From: Streptomyces sp. GESEQ-4
GTDB lineage: Bacteria > Actinomycetota > Actinomycetes > Streptomycetales > Streptomycetaceae
Length of the DNA stretch: 64,000 nucleotides
Assembly (NCBI RefSeq): GCF_017948455.1
Contig: NZ_JAFFSU010000008.1
Location: forward strand, 186,001-250,000
Direction of reading: 5' to 3'
The position numbers were made by a program, and so were the translations under genes. Within the stretch, counting starts at the first letter, position 1. The number at the start of each line of letters is the position of its first letter. Below the pieces are notes generated by a model. That model ran no database searches and had not been told where the DNA came from. It saw only the letters and a program-made list of their open reading frames with translations. Of this stretch, positions 50,404 through 59,251 are shown piece after piece.

Positions 50404-50469
50404 CCGGGGACGGTAGCGGAATGTGTCATGCCGTGCTCGGAGAGCGTTCCTACTGGGGATACTCACAGC

Positions 50470-51492
50470 ATGTCTGCCGAGTACGCGACCTTCGGCCTGG
50501 CACCGGCGATACGTGCCGGTGGGGTCCTCGCCAACGGTGACTACCAAGTACACCGTGATTTCGTGGACTTCATCGTGAACGACCGTCCGCTGCTCTTCCA
50601 GCTCTCCGACCTCGACGCCGTCTCCCCACTCGCCTCGGACGTCCCACCCGCGATCTTCACCGCCCAGGTCCGCAGCCTGCTGCTGGAGACCGACGCACCC
50701 CTGCCCGGCGGCCGGTACGTCATCTACGGCTGTCCCGAATGCGAGGAGCTGGGGTGCGGGGCTGTCACCGCCGTCATCGAGCAGGTAGGCGACGACTACC
50801 TCTGGCGCGACTTCGCCTGGCAGACGGACGACTACGCCGACCTGTCACTCAACGGCTACCACGGCATAGGGCCGTTCCGCTTCCGCGGTGCCGAGTACCG
50901 GACGGCGCTCACCTCCCTGCTGGACGGCTCCGGCAGCGCCCGCCGCCGCGTCCTGCTCATCGGTGCCCGCGTCGCCCTGCTGGCCAAGCTCGCCGCCGCA
51001 CTGCGCGCCATCGGCATCGGCGCCGACATCACCCGCGACGCGACCGACGCCCCTGCCGACGAACTGCGCGGCTACGGCGCCGTCGCCTTCGGCCGCGCCG
51101 TCACCCAGGAGGAACGTGCCGCCGTACGCGCCGCCTTCGATCGCGCCGGTGTCGATGTCGCCTACGTCGACGGACTCGCCCCGATCGTCCCGCTGCTCGT
51201 CGCCCAGATCGAACACGCCCTGGACCGCAGCCCTCCCGACCGGCGCCGGCTGACCCGGCTGGTCGCCGCCGACGGCGAGGCGGGCATCGAGGTCACCTCG
51301 CCGTGCCGGGTCCAGCTCACCGCGTACCGCCTCGACCGTCTCTACCGCACCCACGCCCACGAGGTCTTCGACGGGATCCTGGAACCCGGCCGGCATCGCA
51401 TCGCCCTGGACGCCAAGGCGGTGAAGGGGGAGTCCTTCGTGGTGGCGCGGACGTCGGGAAGCGTGCTGGTGGAGGCGATGGCGCACGGATGA
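50470..51492 (+). CDS. Uncharacterised actinobacterial protein with a Cys cluster
   Basis: This 340-aa protein belongs to no family I can name with confidence. The N-terminal third contains YGCPECEELGCGAV, with Cys spaced C-x2-C-x4-C, a possible metal site, near residue 97. Residues about 155-260 look alpha/beta (RVLLIGARVALLAKLAAAL), possibly a degenerate nucleotide-binding fold. The C-terminal part is beta-rich, ending SFVVARTSGSVLVEA. ATG 50470 has GATACT ending seven nt upstream and no ribosome site, so it is probably leaderless. Neighbours give no clear hint. Confidence 0.8.
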   Translation: MSAEYATFGLAPAIRAGGVLANGDYQVHRDFVDFIVNDRPLLFQLSDLDAVSPLASDVPPAIFTAQVRSLLLETDAPLPGGRYVIYGCPECEELGCGAVTAVIEQVGDDYLWRDFAWQTDDYADLSLNGYHGIGPFRFRGAEYRTALTSLLDGSGSARRRVLLIGARVALLAKLAAALRAIGIGADITRDATDAPADELRGYGAVAFGRAVTQEERAAVRAAFDRAGVDVAYVDGLAPIVPLLVAQIEHALDRSPPDRRRLTRLVAADGEAGIEVTSPCRVQLTAYRLDRLYRTHAHEVFDGILEPGRHRIALDAKAVKGESFVVARTSGSVLVEAMAHG

Positions 51493-51538
51493 TTCCGGGC
51501 GCGACCGACTCCGTGGGGCCACTAGGATCGACGGTCTG

Positions 51539-53176
51539 ATGACTGCCACCCTCGTCGCCAAGAACCTCGCCGCCGGCCACGGCGACCGCGCGCTGTTCAC
51601 CGGGCTCGACCTCGTCGTCGCGCCCGGCGATGTGATCGGCCTGGTCGGGGCCAACGGCGCCGGCAAGTCCACGCTGCTGCGGATCCTCGCCGGACTCACC
51701 GCGCCGGAGGAGGGCGAGCTGCGCCTCTCGCCGCCCACGGCGACCATCGGCCACCTCCCGCAGGAACCGGAGCGCCGCCCGGGCGAGACCGTACGGGAGT
51801 TCCTGGCCCGCCGCACCGGCGTGGCCGAGGCCCAGCACACGATGGACGAGGCCACCCAGGCGCTCGTCGACGGAACACCGGGCGCCGACGACGCGTACGC
51901 GACGAGCCTGGAGCGCTGGCTCGACCTCGGCGGCGCCGACCTGGACGAACGGGCCGCGGAGGTCACCGACTCACTGGGCCTCGCAGTCGACCTCGACCAG
52001 GCGATGACGTCCCTCTCCGGCGGCCAGGCGGCCCGCGCGGGCCTTGCCTCCCTCCTGCTCTCCCGCTACGACGTCTTCCTGCTCGACGAGCCGACCAACG
52101 ACCTCGACCTGGACGGCCTGGAACGCCTCGAACGCTTTGTGAGCGGCCTGCGCGCCGGCACGGTAGTCGTCAGCCACGACCGCGAGTTCCTCGCCCGCAC
52201 CGTCACCAAGATCCTCGAACTCGACCTCGTACAGGGACAGATCAACCTCTACGGCGGCGGCTACGAGGCCTACCTGGAGGAACGCGAGACGGCCCGGCGG
52301 CACGCCCGCGAGGGCTACGAGGAGTACGCCGACAAGAAGGCGGCCCTCCAGGACCGGGCGCAGATGCAGCGCACCTGGATGGACAAGGGCGTGAAGAACG
52401 CGCGCCGCAAGGCCAGCGACAACGACAAGATCGGCCGCAAGTTCCGCAGCGAGGCCAGCGAGAAGCAGGCCGCGAAGGCCCGCCAGACGCAGCGCATGAT
52501 CGAACGCCTCGATGTCGTCGAGGAGCCGCGCAAGGAGTGGGAACTGCGGATGGAGATCGCGGCGGCCCCGCGTTCCGGCGCCGTCGTCGCCACCCTGCGC
52601 GACGCCGAGGTGCGACGCGGTGACTTCGTCCTCGGCCCGGTGTCCCTGCAGATCGACTGGGCGGACCGGGTGGCCGTGACGGGCGCGAACGGCGCGGGCA
52701 AGTCGACCCTGCTCGGCGCCCTGCTCGGCCGGATCCCCGTGGACGCGGGCCAGGCCTCCCTCGGCTCCGGCGTCCTCGTCGGCGAGGTCGACCAGGCCCG
52801 CAAGGTGTTCCACGGCCCGGAGTCCCTGCTGGACGCCTTCGGCGCGGCCATCCCCGACACGGAACCGGCCGAGGTGCGGACGCTGCTCGCCAAGTTCGGC
52901 CTGAAGTCGGACCACGTATTGCGCGCGGCGGCCACGCTGTCACCGGGTGAGCGGACCAGAGCGGCGCTCGCCCTGCTCCAGGGACGGGGCGTCAATCTCC
53001 TGGTCTTGGACGAGCCGACCAACCACCTCGACCTGCCGGCCATCGAGCAACTGGAGTCGGCTCTGGATTCGTACGAGGGCACGCTGCTTTTGGTCACTCA
53101 CGATCGGCGCATGCTGGAGGCCGTTCATGTGACGCGCCGGGTGGAGGTAGCGGACGGCAAGGTGACCGAGCGCTAG
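51539..53176 (+). CDS. ABC-F family ATPase (second copy)
   Basis: This 545-aa protein has two ABC domains without membrane segments. Walker A GANGAGKST occurs twice; signatures are LSGGQAARAG and LSPGERTRAAL; Walker B DEPTNDLDLDG and DEPTNHLDLPA. A basic linker (about residues 245-325: KKAALQDRAQMQRTWMDKGV) separates them. It is less like resistance ABC-Fs than the gene at 25100 and more like housekeeping translation-factor types. Possible leaderless start: TAGGAT lies ten nt before ATG 51539. An interspersed element follows 38 nt after the stop. Confidence 0.92.
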   Translation: MTATLVAKNLAAGHGDRALFTGLDLVVAPGDVIGLVGANGAGKSTLLRILAGLTAPEEGELRLSPPTATIGHLPQEPERRPGETVREFLARRTGVAEAQHTMDEATQALVDGTPGADDAYATSLERWLDLGGADLDERAAEVTDSLGLAVDLDQAMTSLSGGQAARAGLASLLLSRYDVFLLDEPTNDLDLDGLERLERFVSGLRAGTVVVSHDREFLARTVTKILELDLVQGQINLYGGGYEAYLEERETARRHAREGYEEYADKKAALQDRAQMQRTWMDKGVKNARRKASDNDKIGRKFRSEASEKQAAKARQTQRMIERLDVVEEPRKEWELRMEIAAAPRSGAVVATLRDAEVRRGDFVLGPVSLQIDWADRVAVTGANGAGKSTLLGALLGRIPVDAGQASLGSGVLVGEVDQARKVFHGPESLLDAFGAAIPDTEPAEVRTLLAKFGLKSDHVLRAAATLSPGERTRAALALLQGRGVNLLVLDEPTNHLDLPAIEQLESALDSYEGTLLLVTHDRRMLEAVHVTRRVEVADGKVTER

Positions 53177-53263
53177 CGCTCCGCTGGGTAGTGCCGCGAT
53201 GTGTTGTCTTTCGTCTGCGGCGCCGTCGTGGCTGGTCGCGCAGTTCCCCGCGCCCCTAGGGGG
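53177..53263 (+). repeat. Interspersed 3'-end element, copy 4 (long form)
   Basis: The core (53215-53263) starts exactly 38 nt after the ABC-F stop and runs CTGCGG, GTCGTGGCTGGTCGCGCAGT and CGCCCC-ta-GGGGG. The 38-nt lead-in shares TCCGCTGG and TAGTGCCGCG with copy 3. The hairpin's final arm is less complete because the convergent gene's TAG codon (plus-strand CTA, 53256-53258) occupies its loop. Confidence 0.85.
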
Positions 53264-53822
53264 TTGCAGAACCGGTCAGACGTGTGGCCAGCCCCGGATA
53301 GTCGACGACCAAGCCGTCCGCGTCGAAGACGAGGTTGCTGCGGAAGTCGCCCGAGGTGAAGCGGACGCGTCCGCGGTCGAGGTGGGTGTAGCGCTGCGGT
53401 GACGGCTGGACGGTCAGGTCCGGCACCGAGACCCAGGCCATGAGGAAGTCCTCCTCACCCGGCGTGCGATGGAGCCCGTGCCGCAGCACCGGCATCGTGT
53501 TGGTGAGCGGGCAGAGGCCGAGGTCGCAGTCGAGGGCACCGTCGATGCCGGGCAACCGCTCGCCGTCCGCGGTCCACCGGCCCTCACCGTCATGCCGCAG
53601 ATCGAGATCCTGTGTGCCGGAGTGGGTCTCGGCCGTGACCCGCAGCCGCCGGGTCACGAAGCCGTCGGCGGTGTCGAGTTCGTACGAGATCCAGTACGGC
53701 TGCGGAACCGTCCCCACCGCCCGGCCACGGGCCCGCAGGGCACCGTCGGTCAGCTCGATCCAGGCGGTCTCGATGCCTTTGCTCTCCGAGACTCCCCAGG
53801 TGATGACGCGCGACGTCGGCAT
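53256..53822 (-). CDS. Putative glycolipid-binding protein (PF06475-like)
   Basis: This 188-aa protein is all-beta, with conserved RVITWGVSESKGIETAWIEL at the N-terminus and SYELDTADGFVTRRLRV, matching the putative glycolipid-binding family. LDCDLGLCPLTNTMPVLRH near residue 105 is a family hallmark. Biological function is unknown. Its stop codon lies within the hairpin of interspersed element copy 4. The cytoplasmic protein has no signal peptide. Confidence 0.86.
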   Translation of the reverse strand: MPTSRVITWGVSESKGIETAWIELTDGALRARGRAVGTVPQPYWISYELDTADGFVTRRLRVTAETHSGTQDLDLRHDGEGRWTADGERLPGIDGALDCDLGLCPLTNTMPVLRHGLHRTPGEEDFLMAWVSVPDLTVQPSPQRYTHLDRGRVRFTSGDFRSNLVFDADGLVVDYPGLATRLTGSATP

Positions 53823-53853
53823 ACGGTCACTCTAGATCCGCAGCGCTCTGACC

Positions 53854-53931
53854 GCGCCCCGTAGGGGCGCGGGGAACTGCGCGACCAGCCACAACGGACC
53901 CGCAGCTCCCCACAACCCTCAGACGGTCAAC
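53854..53931 (-). repeat. Interspersed 3'-end element, copy 5 (short form)
   Basis: On the minus strand this follows the Tex stop by 26 nt and reads CTGCGGGTCCGTTGTGGCTGG, GTCGCGCAGTTCCCC and the perfect hairpin GCGCCCC-tac-GGGGCGC (53854-53870). The 26-nt lead-in matches copy 2 better than the long forms. Confidence 0.85.
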
Positions 53932-56316
53932 TCAACGCCGCCCATCCTTGCGATCGACCAGGCCGGCCCGGCGAAGTGCATCGGCCATCGCGCTGTTGCC
54001 CGGCGGCGGCGCCGCCTGACGCGAGCCGCCTCCACCACCGCCGCCCCGGCCCTGCCGCTGCTGCGGAGGACGCCCACCCCGCTGTCGCCGCTCGCCGCCC
54101 TCGCCCTGTCCGCCGCCCTGCGGAGCGCTCTCGTCGTCCAGCCGCAGCGTCAGGGAGATCCGCTTGCGCGGGATGTCAATGTCCAGGACCTTCACCTTGA
54201 CGATGTCGCCGGGCTTGACCACATCCCGCGGATCCTTGACGAACGTCTTCGACATCGCGGACACATGCACCAGCCCGTCCTGGTGCACACCGATGTCGAC
54301 GAACGCCCCGAAGGCCGCCACGTTCGTCACGACCCCTTCGAGGACCATCCCGGAGGACAGGTCGGAGATCTTCTCGACGCCCTCCTTGAAGGTGGCGGTC
54401 TTGAACGCGGGCCGCGGGTCGCGGCCCGGCTTCTCCAGTTCCTTGAGGATGTCGGTGACGGTCGGCAGACCGAAGGTCTCGTCGACGAACTCCTGCGGCT
54501 TCAGCGACCGCAGCACAGCCGTGTTGCCGACGAGCGAGGCGACCTCCTGTCCGGACGTCTGCACCATCCGCCGTACGACGGGATAGGCCTCGGGGTGAAC
54601 GCTCGACGCGTCCAGCGGGTCGTGGCCGCCCCGGATCCGCAGGAAGCCCGCGCACTGCTCGTACGCCTTCGGACCGAGCCGTGCCACGCCCTTCAGCTCG
54701 GACCGCGACTTGAACGGGCCGTTGGTGTCACGGTGCGACACGATGTTCTCGGCGAGCCCGGAGGAGATGCCGGACACGCGCGCGAGGAGGGGCGCGGAGG
54801 CCGTGTTGACGTCGACCCCGACGCCGTTCACGCAGTCCTCGACCACCGCGTCCAGCGAGCGCGACAGCTTCACTTCGGACAGGTCGTGCTGGTACTGGCC
54901 GACACCGATCGACTTCGGGTCGATCTTCACCAGCTCGGCCAGCGGGTCCTGGAGCCGGCGCGCGATCGACACCGCACCGCGCAGGGACACGTCCATGTCC
55001 GGCAGCTCCTGCGAGGCGAAGGCGGAGGCCGAGTACACGGAGGCGCCCGCCTCGGACACCATCACCTTGGTGAGCTTCAACTCCGGGTGCTTGGTGATCA
55101 GTTCACCGGCGAGCTTGTCGGTCTCCCGGGAGGCCGTGCCGTTGCCGATCGCGATCAGCTCGACCGCGTGCTCCTTCGCCAGCCGCGCCAGCTTGGCGAT
55201 CGCCTCGTCCCACCGGTTCGCCGGGACGTGCGGGTGGATCACGTCGGTCGCCACGACCTTGCCGGTGGCGTCGACGACGGCGACCTTCACACCCGTACGG
55301 AAGCCCGGGTCCAGCCCCAGCGTCGAGCGCGTGCCGGCCGGGGCGGCGAGCAGCAGGTCGCGCAGGTTGGCGGCGAAGACGTTGACCGCCTCGTCCTCGG
55401 CGGCCGTACGCAGCCGAAGGCGCAGGTCGAGGCCGAGGTGGACGAGGATGCGGGTGCGCCAGGCCCAGCGGACCGTGTCCGTGAGCCACTTGTCGCCGGG
55501 GCGGCCGCGATCGGTGACGCCGAACTTCGCGGCGATCATCCCCTCGTAAGACGACGGCCCGTCTGTGGGCTCCTCCGGCTCCAGGACGAGGTCGAGGACC
55601 TCCTCCTTCTCGCCGCGCAGCATGGCGAGGATCCGGTGCGAGGGCAATGCGGTGAACGGCTCGGCGAAGTCGAAGTAGTCGGAGAACTTGGCGCCCGCCT
55701 CCTCCTTGCCCTCCCGCACCTTGGCGGCCAGCCGCCCGCGCACCCACATGCGCTCGCGCAGCTCGCCGATCAGGTCGGCGTCCTCCGAGAACCGCTCGGT
55801 GAGGATCGCCCGCGCGCCGTCCAGGGCGGCCTGCAGATCGGCGACTCCCTTGTCCGCGTCGACGAACGCCGCCGCGGCGGCCAGGGGCTCGATCGTCGGA
55901 TCGCCGAGCAGGCCCTCCGCGAGGGGCTCCAGCCCGGCCTCACGCGCGATCTGCGCCTTGGTCCGCCGCTTCGGCTTGAACGGCAGGTAGATGTCCTCGA
56001 GCCGCGCCTTGGTCTCGGCGCCGCGGATCCGCGCCTCCAACTCGTCGGTGAGCTTGCCCTGCTCGCGCACCGAGTCGAGGATCGCCGCCCGCCGCTCCTC
56101 CAGCTCCCGCAGATAGCGCAGCCGCTCCTCGAGCGTGCGCAGCTGCGCATCGTCGAGCATCTCGGTCGCTTCCTTGCGGTAGCGGGCGATGAAGGGCACC
56201 GTCGAACCGCCGTCGAGCAACTCCACGGCAGCCTTGACCTGCCGCTCCCGTACGCCGAGCTCCTCGGCGATCCTGCCTTCGATGGACCCTGCTTCGATGG
56301 ACCCGGGTGTCGTCAC
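53932..56316 (-). CDS. tex: Tex-family RNA-binding transcription accessory protein
   Basis: The protein is 794 aa from GTG 56316. The N-terminal helical domain (IAEELGVRERQVKAAVELL, VPFIARYRKE) is followed by a YqgF/RuvC-like domain (LGLDPGFRTGVKVAVVD, near residue 330), helix-hairpin-helix (NTASAPLLARVSGI, LGPKAYEQCAGFLRI) and a C-terminal S1 domain (GMVLEGVVTNVAAFGAFVDI). The tail is Gly/Arg/Gln-rich. Tex binds nucleic acids and affects transcription. A 15-bp tandem duplication just after the start encodes GSIEA-GSIEG. Confidence 0.94.
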   Translation of the reverse strand: MTTPGSIEAGSIEGRIAEELGVRERQVKAAVELLDGGSTVPFIARYRKEATEMLDDAQLRTLEERLRYLRELEERRAAILDSVREQGKLTDELEARIRGAETKARLEDIYLPFKPKRRTKAQIAREAGLEPLAEGLLGDPTIEPLAAAAAFVDADKGVADLQAALDGARAILTERFSEDADLIGELRERMWVRGRLAAKVREGKEEAGAKFSDYFDFAEPFTALPSHRILAMLRGEKEEVLDLVLEPEEPTDGPSSYEGMIAAKFGVTDRGRPGDKWLTDTVRWAWRTRILVHLGLDLRLRLRTAAEDEAVNVFAANLRDLLLAAPAGTRSTLGLDPGFRTGVKVAVVDATGKVVATDVIHPHVPANRWDEAIAKLARLAKEHAVELIAIGNGTASRETDKLAGELITKHPELKLTKVMVSEAGASVYSASAFASQELPDMDVSLRGAVSIARRLQDPLAELVKIDPKSIGVGQYQHDLSEVKLSRSLDAVVEDCVNGVGVDVNTASAPLLARVSGISSGLAENIVSHRDTNGPFKSRSELKGVARLGPKAYEQCAGFLRIRGGHDPLDASSVHPEAYPVVRRMVQTSGQEVASLVGNTAVLRSLKPQEFVDETFGLPTVTDILKELEKPGRDPRPAFKTATFKEGVEKISDLSSGMVLEGVVTNVAAFGAFVDIGVHQDGLVHVSAMSKTFVKDPRDVVKPGDIVKVKVLDIDIPRKRISLTLRLDDESAPQGGGQGEGGERRQRGGRPPQQRQGRGGGGGGGSRQAAPPPGNSAMADALRRAGLVDRKDGRR
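56277..56306 (-). repeat. 15-bp in-frame tandem duplication near the tex start
   Basis: CTTCGATGGACCC-type units at 56277-56291 and 56292-56306 differ at one of 15 positions and encode GSIEA and GSIEG four residues after the GTG start. Confidence 0.9.
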
Positions 56317-56437
56317 GATCCCGTACCGCCTTCTCACTGAGGTTGCGCGGCAATTGTGGCAGGTGACACCGACAATCGGGGATCGGGGCGGCACCCCGGC
56401 CCTGTCGAAGCGGGCGTGAGGTCAGAAGCGGGCGAGA

Positions 56438-56569
56438 TCAGACCCTGCGTCGCCGCGCGCCGCCCGAGGCGCCGCCCAGCAGCCGGGCCACCGCCCGGAA
56501 AGGCAGCGTCACCACGGTGGCGATGGCCCCACCGATCTGTCGCAACACGTCAGCAATCGCACGGAGCAT
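56438..56569 (-). CDS. LPFR-motif small protein
   Basis: This 43-aa protein begins MLRAIADVLRQIGGAIATV and contains LPFR followed by AVARLLGG and a basic tail (ARRRRV). The LPFR small-protein group is recurrent in Streptomyces, but no function is known. A central hydrophobic/amphipathic stretch could contact the membrane. ATG 56569 has AAAGGGG six nt upstream. It is too short for many gene finders. Confidence 0.8.
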   Translation of the reverse strand: MLRAIADVLRQIGGAIATVVTLPFRAVARLLGGASGGARRRRV

Positions 56570-56651
56570 GGGCATCCCCTTTCTCATCCGGCCCCGGTGG
56601 CCGGGAAAGACCGAGTACCTCGCCCAGGTCACGCCATGCCCGGCGGCCGGC

Positions 56652-57521
56652 TCAGCCCTTGCCGAACAGATCCTCGGGGAACGCCCCGGCGGCGACCACG
56701 GCGCGGGCGAACCCGGTTGCCAGCTCCGTCAGCCGCTGCACATCCTCGGCTCCCAGGTGCTCGTAGGGCGCACGGTCCAGCCGGTCGGTCTCCTGCTCGA
56801 TCTCCGCCCGGAGCGCGACCCCCTGCTCGGTCAGCTCGCCCGCCGCGTCCACCAGCCCGCGCTCCCGCAGCCGTCCCTTCGCCGCGTCCCACTCCTCCTG
56901 GCGCCAGCCACGCGTGCCGAACACCCACTTCGGCGAGAAGCCCTTGCCGGTCGCCGTGTGGGTCGCCAGCGCCTCCAGACCGTCGAGCCCGGCCGACACC
57001 AGCACCGTGAGATGCCCGTCGCCCCGGTGCTCGCGCAGCAGCGTCGCCGCGTGCCAGTACGCCAGATGCGGTTCCTCGGGCACCGGCAGGTCGGCGTGGG
57101 CGGCGTACAGCGGCCGGGCGCCGCGTGTACAGGCCTCGGCCGCCCGCAGTGCGAGACGCGCGGCCTCCGCCATCTCCGGCGAGGTCACCACCTGCTCACC
57201 CAGGAGGCGGCGCAGCGCGGAATCGACCCCACGCGCGCGTGCCGCCAGAACGGCGTCGGGTGAGGCGATCGCCCACACCGCCGGCACATGCCGGGCCACC
57301 AGCTCGTACTTGTAGTTGTAGAACGTCGCCGCCACCGTCCCGGGCCCCACCGGACCCAACGCGGCCGCCCGCACGGCGAAATTGACGGCCCTGGGGTCCG
57401 TGACCCCGAGCGCGCCCAGCTCCTTGCCGACCTCGGGTGCGAAGTAGTGCGCGGAGTGCAGGGCGTTGAGCGCGTTGTGGCAGCGCCGGCCGGCGCGCGG
57501 ATCGATGGTGGCAACAGTCAT
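56652..57521 (-). CDS. SCO6745-type helix-turn-helix family protein
   Basis: This 289-aa protein belongs to the actinobacterial family named for SCO6745. The first half is helical with CHNALNALHSAHYFAPEV; the second half has a MarR-like winged region (WDAAKGRLRERGLVD, ELTEQGVALRAEIEQETDRL). Its role is unknown; DNA binding is suggested by the C-terminal resemblance only. ATG 57521 is seven nt after TAATGT, so the mRNA is probably leaderless. A TetR-type palindrome lies between its promoter elements. Confidence 0.85.
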   Translation of the reverse strand: MTVATIDPRAGRRCHNALNALHSAHYFAPEVGKELGALGVTDPRAVNFAVRAAALGPVGPGTVAATFYNYKYELVARHVPAVWAIASPDAVLAARARGVDSALRRLLGEQVVTSPEMAEAARLALRAAEACTRGARPLYAAHADLPVPEEPHLAYWHAATLLREHRGDGHLTVLVSAGLDGLEALATHTATGKGFSPKWVFGTRGWRQEEWDAAKGRLRERGLVDAAGELTEQGVALRAEIEQETDRLDRAPYEHLGAEDVQRLTELATGFARAVVAAGAFPEDLFGKG

Positions 57522-57528
57522 GCCGCGA

Positions 57529-57547
57529 ACATTACTGACCGGTCGGT
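57529..57547. promoter_or_regulatory. -10 box with TetR-type palindrome for the SCO6745-type gene
   Basis: ACTGACCGGTCGGT (57534-57547) is palindromic except for one pair, with the core GACCGGTC. It abuts the minus-strand -10 TAATGT (57529-57534) and fills the spacer toward the -35. Sites of the form ACCGACCGGTCGGT are typical for TetR regulators. The regulator is not identified. Confidence 0.75.
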
Positions 57548-57598
57548 TCGTGCTCCACAGTCCCCTGGCCGAGGGCGGAAAAGGTGGGGAACTCGTCA

Positions 57599-57627
57599 TT
57601 GCGGCCATCTTCAGGCTCACCCAGAAT
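57599..57627 (+). promoter_or_regulatory. Promoter of the GlxA-family gene
   Basis: TTGCGG (57599-57604) and CAGAAT (57622-57627) are spaced by 17 nt, and the -10 ends seven nt before ATG 57635. The transcript is predicted leaderless. Confidence 0.65.
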
Positions 57628-57634
57628 CGGTGGC

Positions 57635-58594
57635 ATGGCGCAGCGAACCGTTCTCGTCCTCCTCTTCGACGGCGTGCAGAGCCTCGATGTCACCGGCCCG
57701 GTGGAGGTCTTCGCGGGGGCGGAGAAACACACGCCGGGGACGTATCGCATCCGTACGGCCTCCCTGGACGGCGCCCCCGTGCGTACGTCCAGCGGCCTGA
57801 CCCTCGTACCGGACGGGGCCCTGGACGCGGTACCCGACCCGCACACCCTCCTCGTCCCCGGCGGTCAGGGCACCCGCCGCCCGGACGTGCGTCTCGCCGA
57901 CTGGCTACGCGAGCACGGCCCGCGTGCCGAACGCCTGGTCTCCGTCTGCACCGGGGCGATCCTGCTCGCCGAGGCGGGCCTCCTGGACGGCCGCCGCGCC
58001 ACGACCCACTGGGCGTACGCCGACAAGCTGGCCTGCGACCACCCGGCCGTGCGGGTCGACGCCGACCCCATCTACATCCGCGACGGCCAGGTGTCCACGT
58101 CGGCGGGTGTCACCTCCGGCATCGACCTCGCGCTCGCCCTGGTCGAGGAGGACCTGGGACGTGAGGTGGCCCTGACGATCGCCCGCCACCTGGTGGTCTT
58201 CCTACGCCGCCCGGGGAACCAGGCCCAGTTCAGCGCCCAGCTCGCCGCCCAGACCGCACAGCGCGAACCGCTCCGCGAGGTCCAGCAGTGGATCACCGAG
58301 CATCCGGACGCCGATCTGACCGTCGAGTCACTGGCCGCCCGCGCCCGCCTCTCGCCCCGCCACTTCGCCCGCGCCTTCCAGACCGAGACCGGCATGACCC
58401 CAGGCCGGTACGTCGACCGCGTCCGCCTCGAACACGCCCGCCGCCTGCTGGAGGACACGAGCTACGGCATCGAGGAGATATCGCGCACCAGCGGCTACGG
58501 CACCCCCGAGGCCATGCGGCGTGCCTTCGTGAAGTCCCTGGGGACGGCCCCGGCCGAGTACCGCCGCCGCTTCCGCCCCGCACCCGCCCGTTGA
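57635..58594 (+). CDS. GlxA-family regulator (DJ-1/PfpI domain plus AraC HTH)
   Basis: This 319-aa protein has an N-terminal DJ-1/PfpI-like domain (VLVLLFDGVQSLDVTGPVEV, nucleophile-elbow VSVCTGAILLAEAGLLDGR with Cys near residue 107) and a C-terminal AraC double HTH (LAARARLSPRHFARAFQTET, IEEISRTSGYGTPEAMRRAF). Relatives sense small amides or amines and activate adjacent catabolic genes. The following gene encodes a stand-alone DJ-1/PfpI protein 21 nt away, probably co-transcribed. Confidence 0.92.
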   Translation: MAQRTVLVLLFDGVQSLDVTGPVEVFAGAEKHTPGTYRIRTASLDGAPVRTSSGLTLVPDGALDAVPDPHTLLVPGGQGTRRPDVRLADWLREHGPRAERLVSVCTGAILLAEAGLLDGRRATTHWAYADKLACDHPAVRVDADPIYIRDGQVSTSAGVTSGIDLALALVEEDLGREVALTIARHLVVFLRRPGNQAQFSAQLAAQTAQREPLREVQQWITEHPDADLTVESLAARARLSPRHFARAFQTETGMTPGRYVDRVRLEHARRLLEDTSYGIEEISRTSGYGTPEAMRRAFVKSLGTAPAEYRRRFRPAPAR

Positions 58595-58615
58595 ACGCCC
58601 GCCGAAAGGAATCCG

Positions 58616-59251
58616 ATGCAGATCGCCCTGGTCGTGTTCGACCGGTTCACCGCCCTCGACGCCGTCGGCCCCTACGAGATCCTGTCCCGCACACCGGACG
58701 CGGAGACCGTCTTCGTCGCCAAGGAGGCCGGACCCGTCCGCTCGGACAACGGAGCCCTCGCCCTCATCGCCGACAAGGCCCTGGACGAGGTGCCCAGGCC
58801 CGACATCGTGGTGGTGGCCGGCGGTCCCGGCCAGGGCGCGCTGATGGAGGACGGTCACCTGCTGGACTGGCTGCGCGCGGTCGACGCCACCAGCACCTGG
58901 ACCACCTCCGTGTGCACGGGCTCCCTGCTGCTCGCCGCCGCCGGACTCCTCCGGGGCCGCCGGGCGACCTCGCACTGGCTGGCGCTGGAGCAGCTGAAGC
59001 GGTTCGGCGCCGAACCGACGGGGGAGCGGGTCGTCCTCGACAGCAAGTACGTCACCGCGGCCGGCGTCTCGTCCGGCATCGACATGGCGCTCACCCTGCT
59101 CGGGCGCATCGCCGGCGACGACCACGCCCAAGCCGTACAACTGGCCACGGAGTACGACCCTCAGCCGCCGTACGACGCCGGGTCACCGCAGAAGGCGCCC
59201 GCGCACATCGTCGACGCCCTCCGCTCGCGCAGCCGGTTCATCATGACGTAG
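58616..59251 (+). CDS. DJ-1/PfpI-family protein
   Basis: This 211-aa protein is the enzyme-like counterpart of the preceding regulator's N-terminal domain. The two share VFDRFTALDAVGPYEI and the Cys elbow TSVCTGSLLLAAAGLLRGR, then ATSHW. Isocyanide hydratase and related amidase-like activities occur in this group, but the substrate is not determined. ATG 58616 has GAAAGGAA upstream. The 3' end overlaps the convergent hydratase gene by 11 nt. Confidence 0.9.
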   Translation: MQIALVVFDRFTALDAVGPYEILSRTPDAETVFVAKEAGPVRSDNGALALIADKALDEVPRPDIVVVAGGPGQGALMEDGHLLDWLRAVDATSTWTTSVCTGSLLLAAAGLLRGRRATSHWLALEQLKRFGAEPTGERVVLDSKYVTAAGVSSGIDMALTLLGRIAGDDHAQAVQLATEYDPQPPYDAGSPQKAPAHIVDALRSRSRFIMT

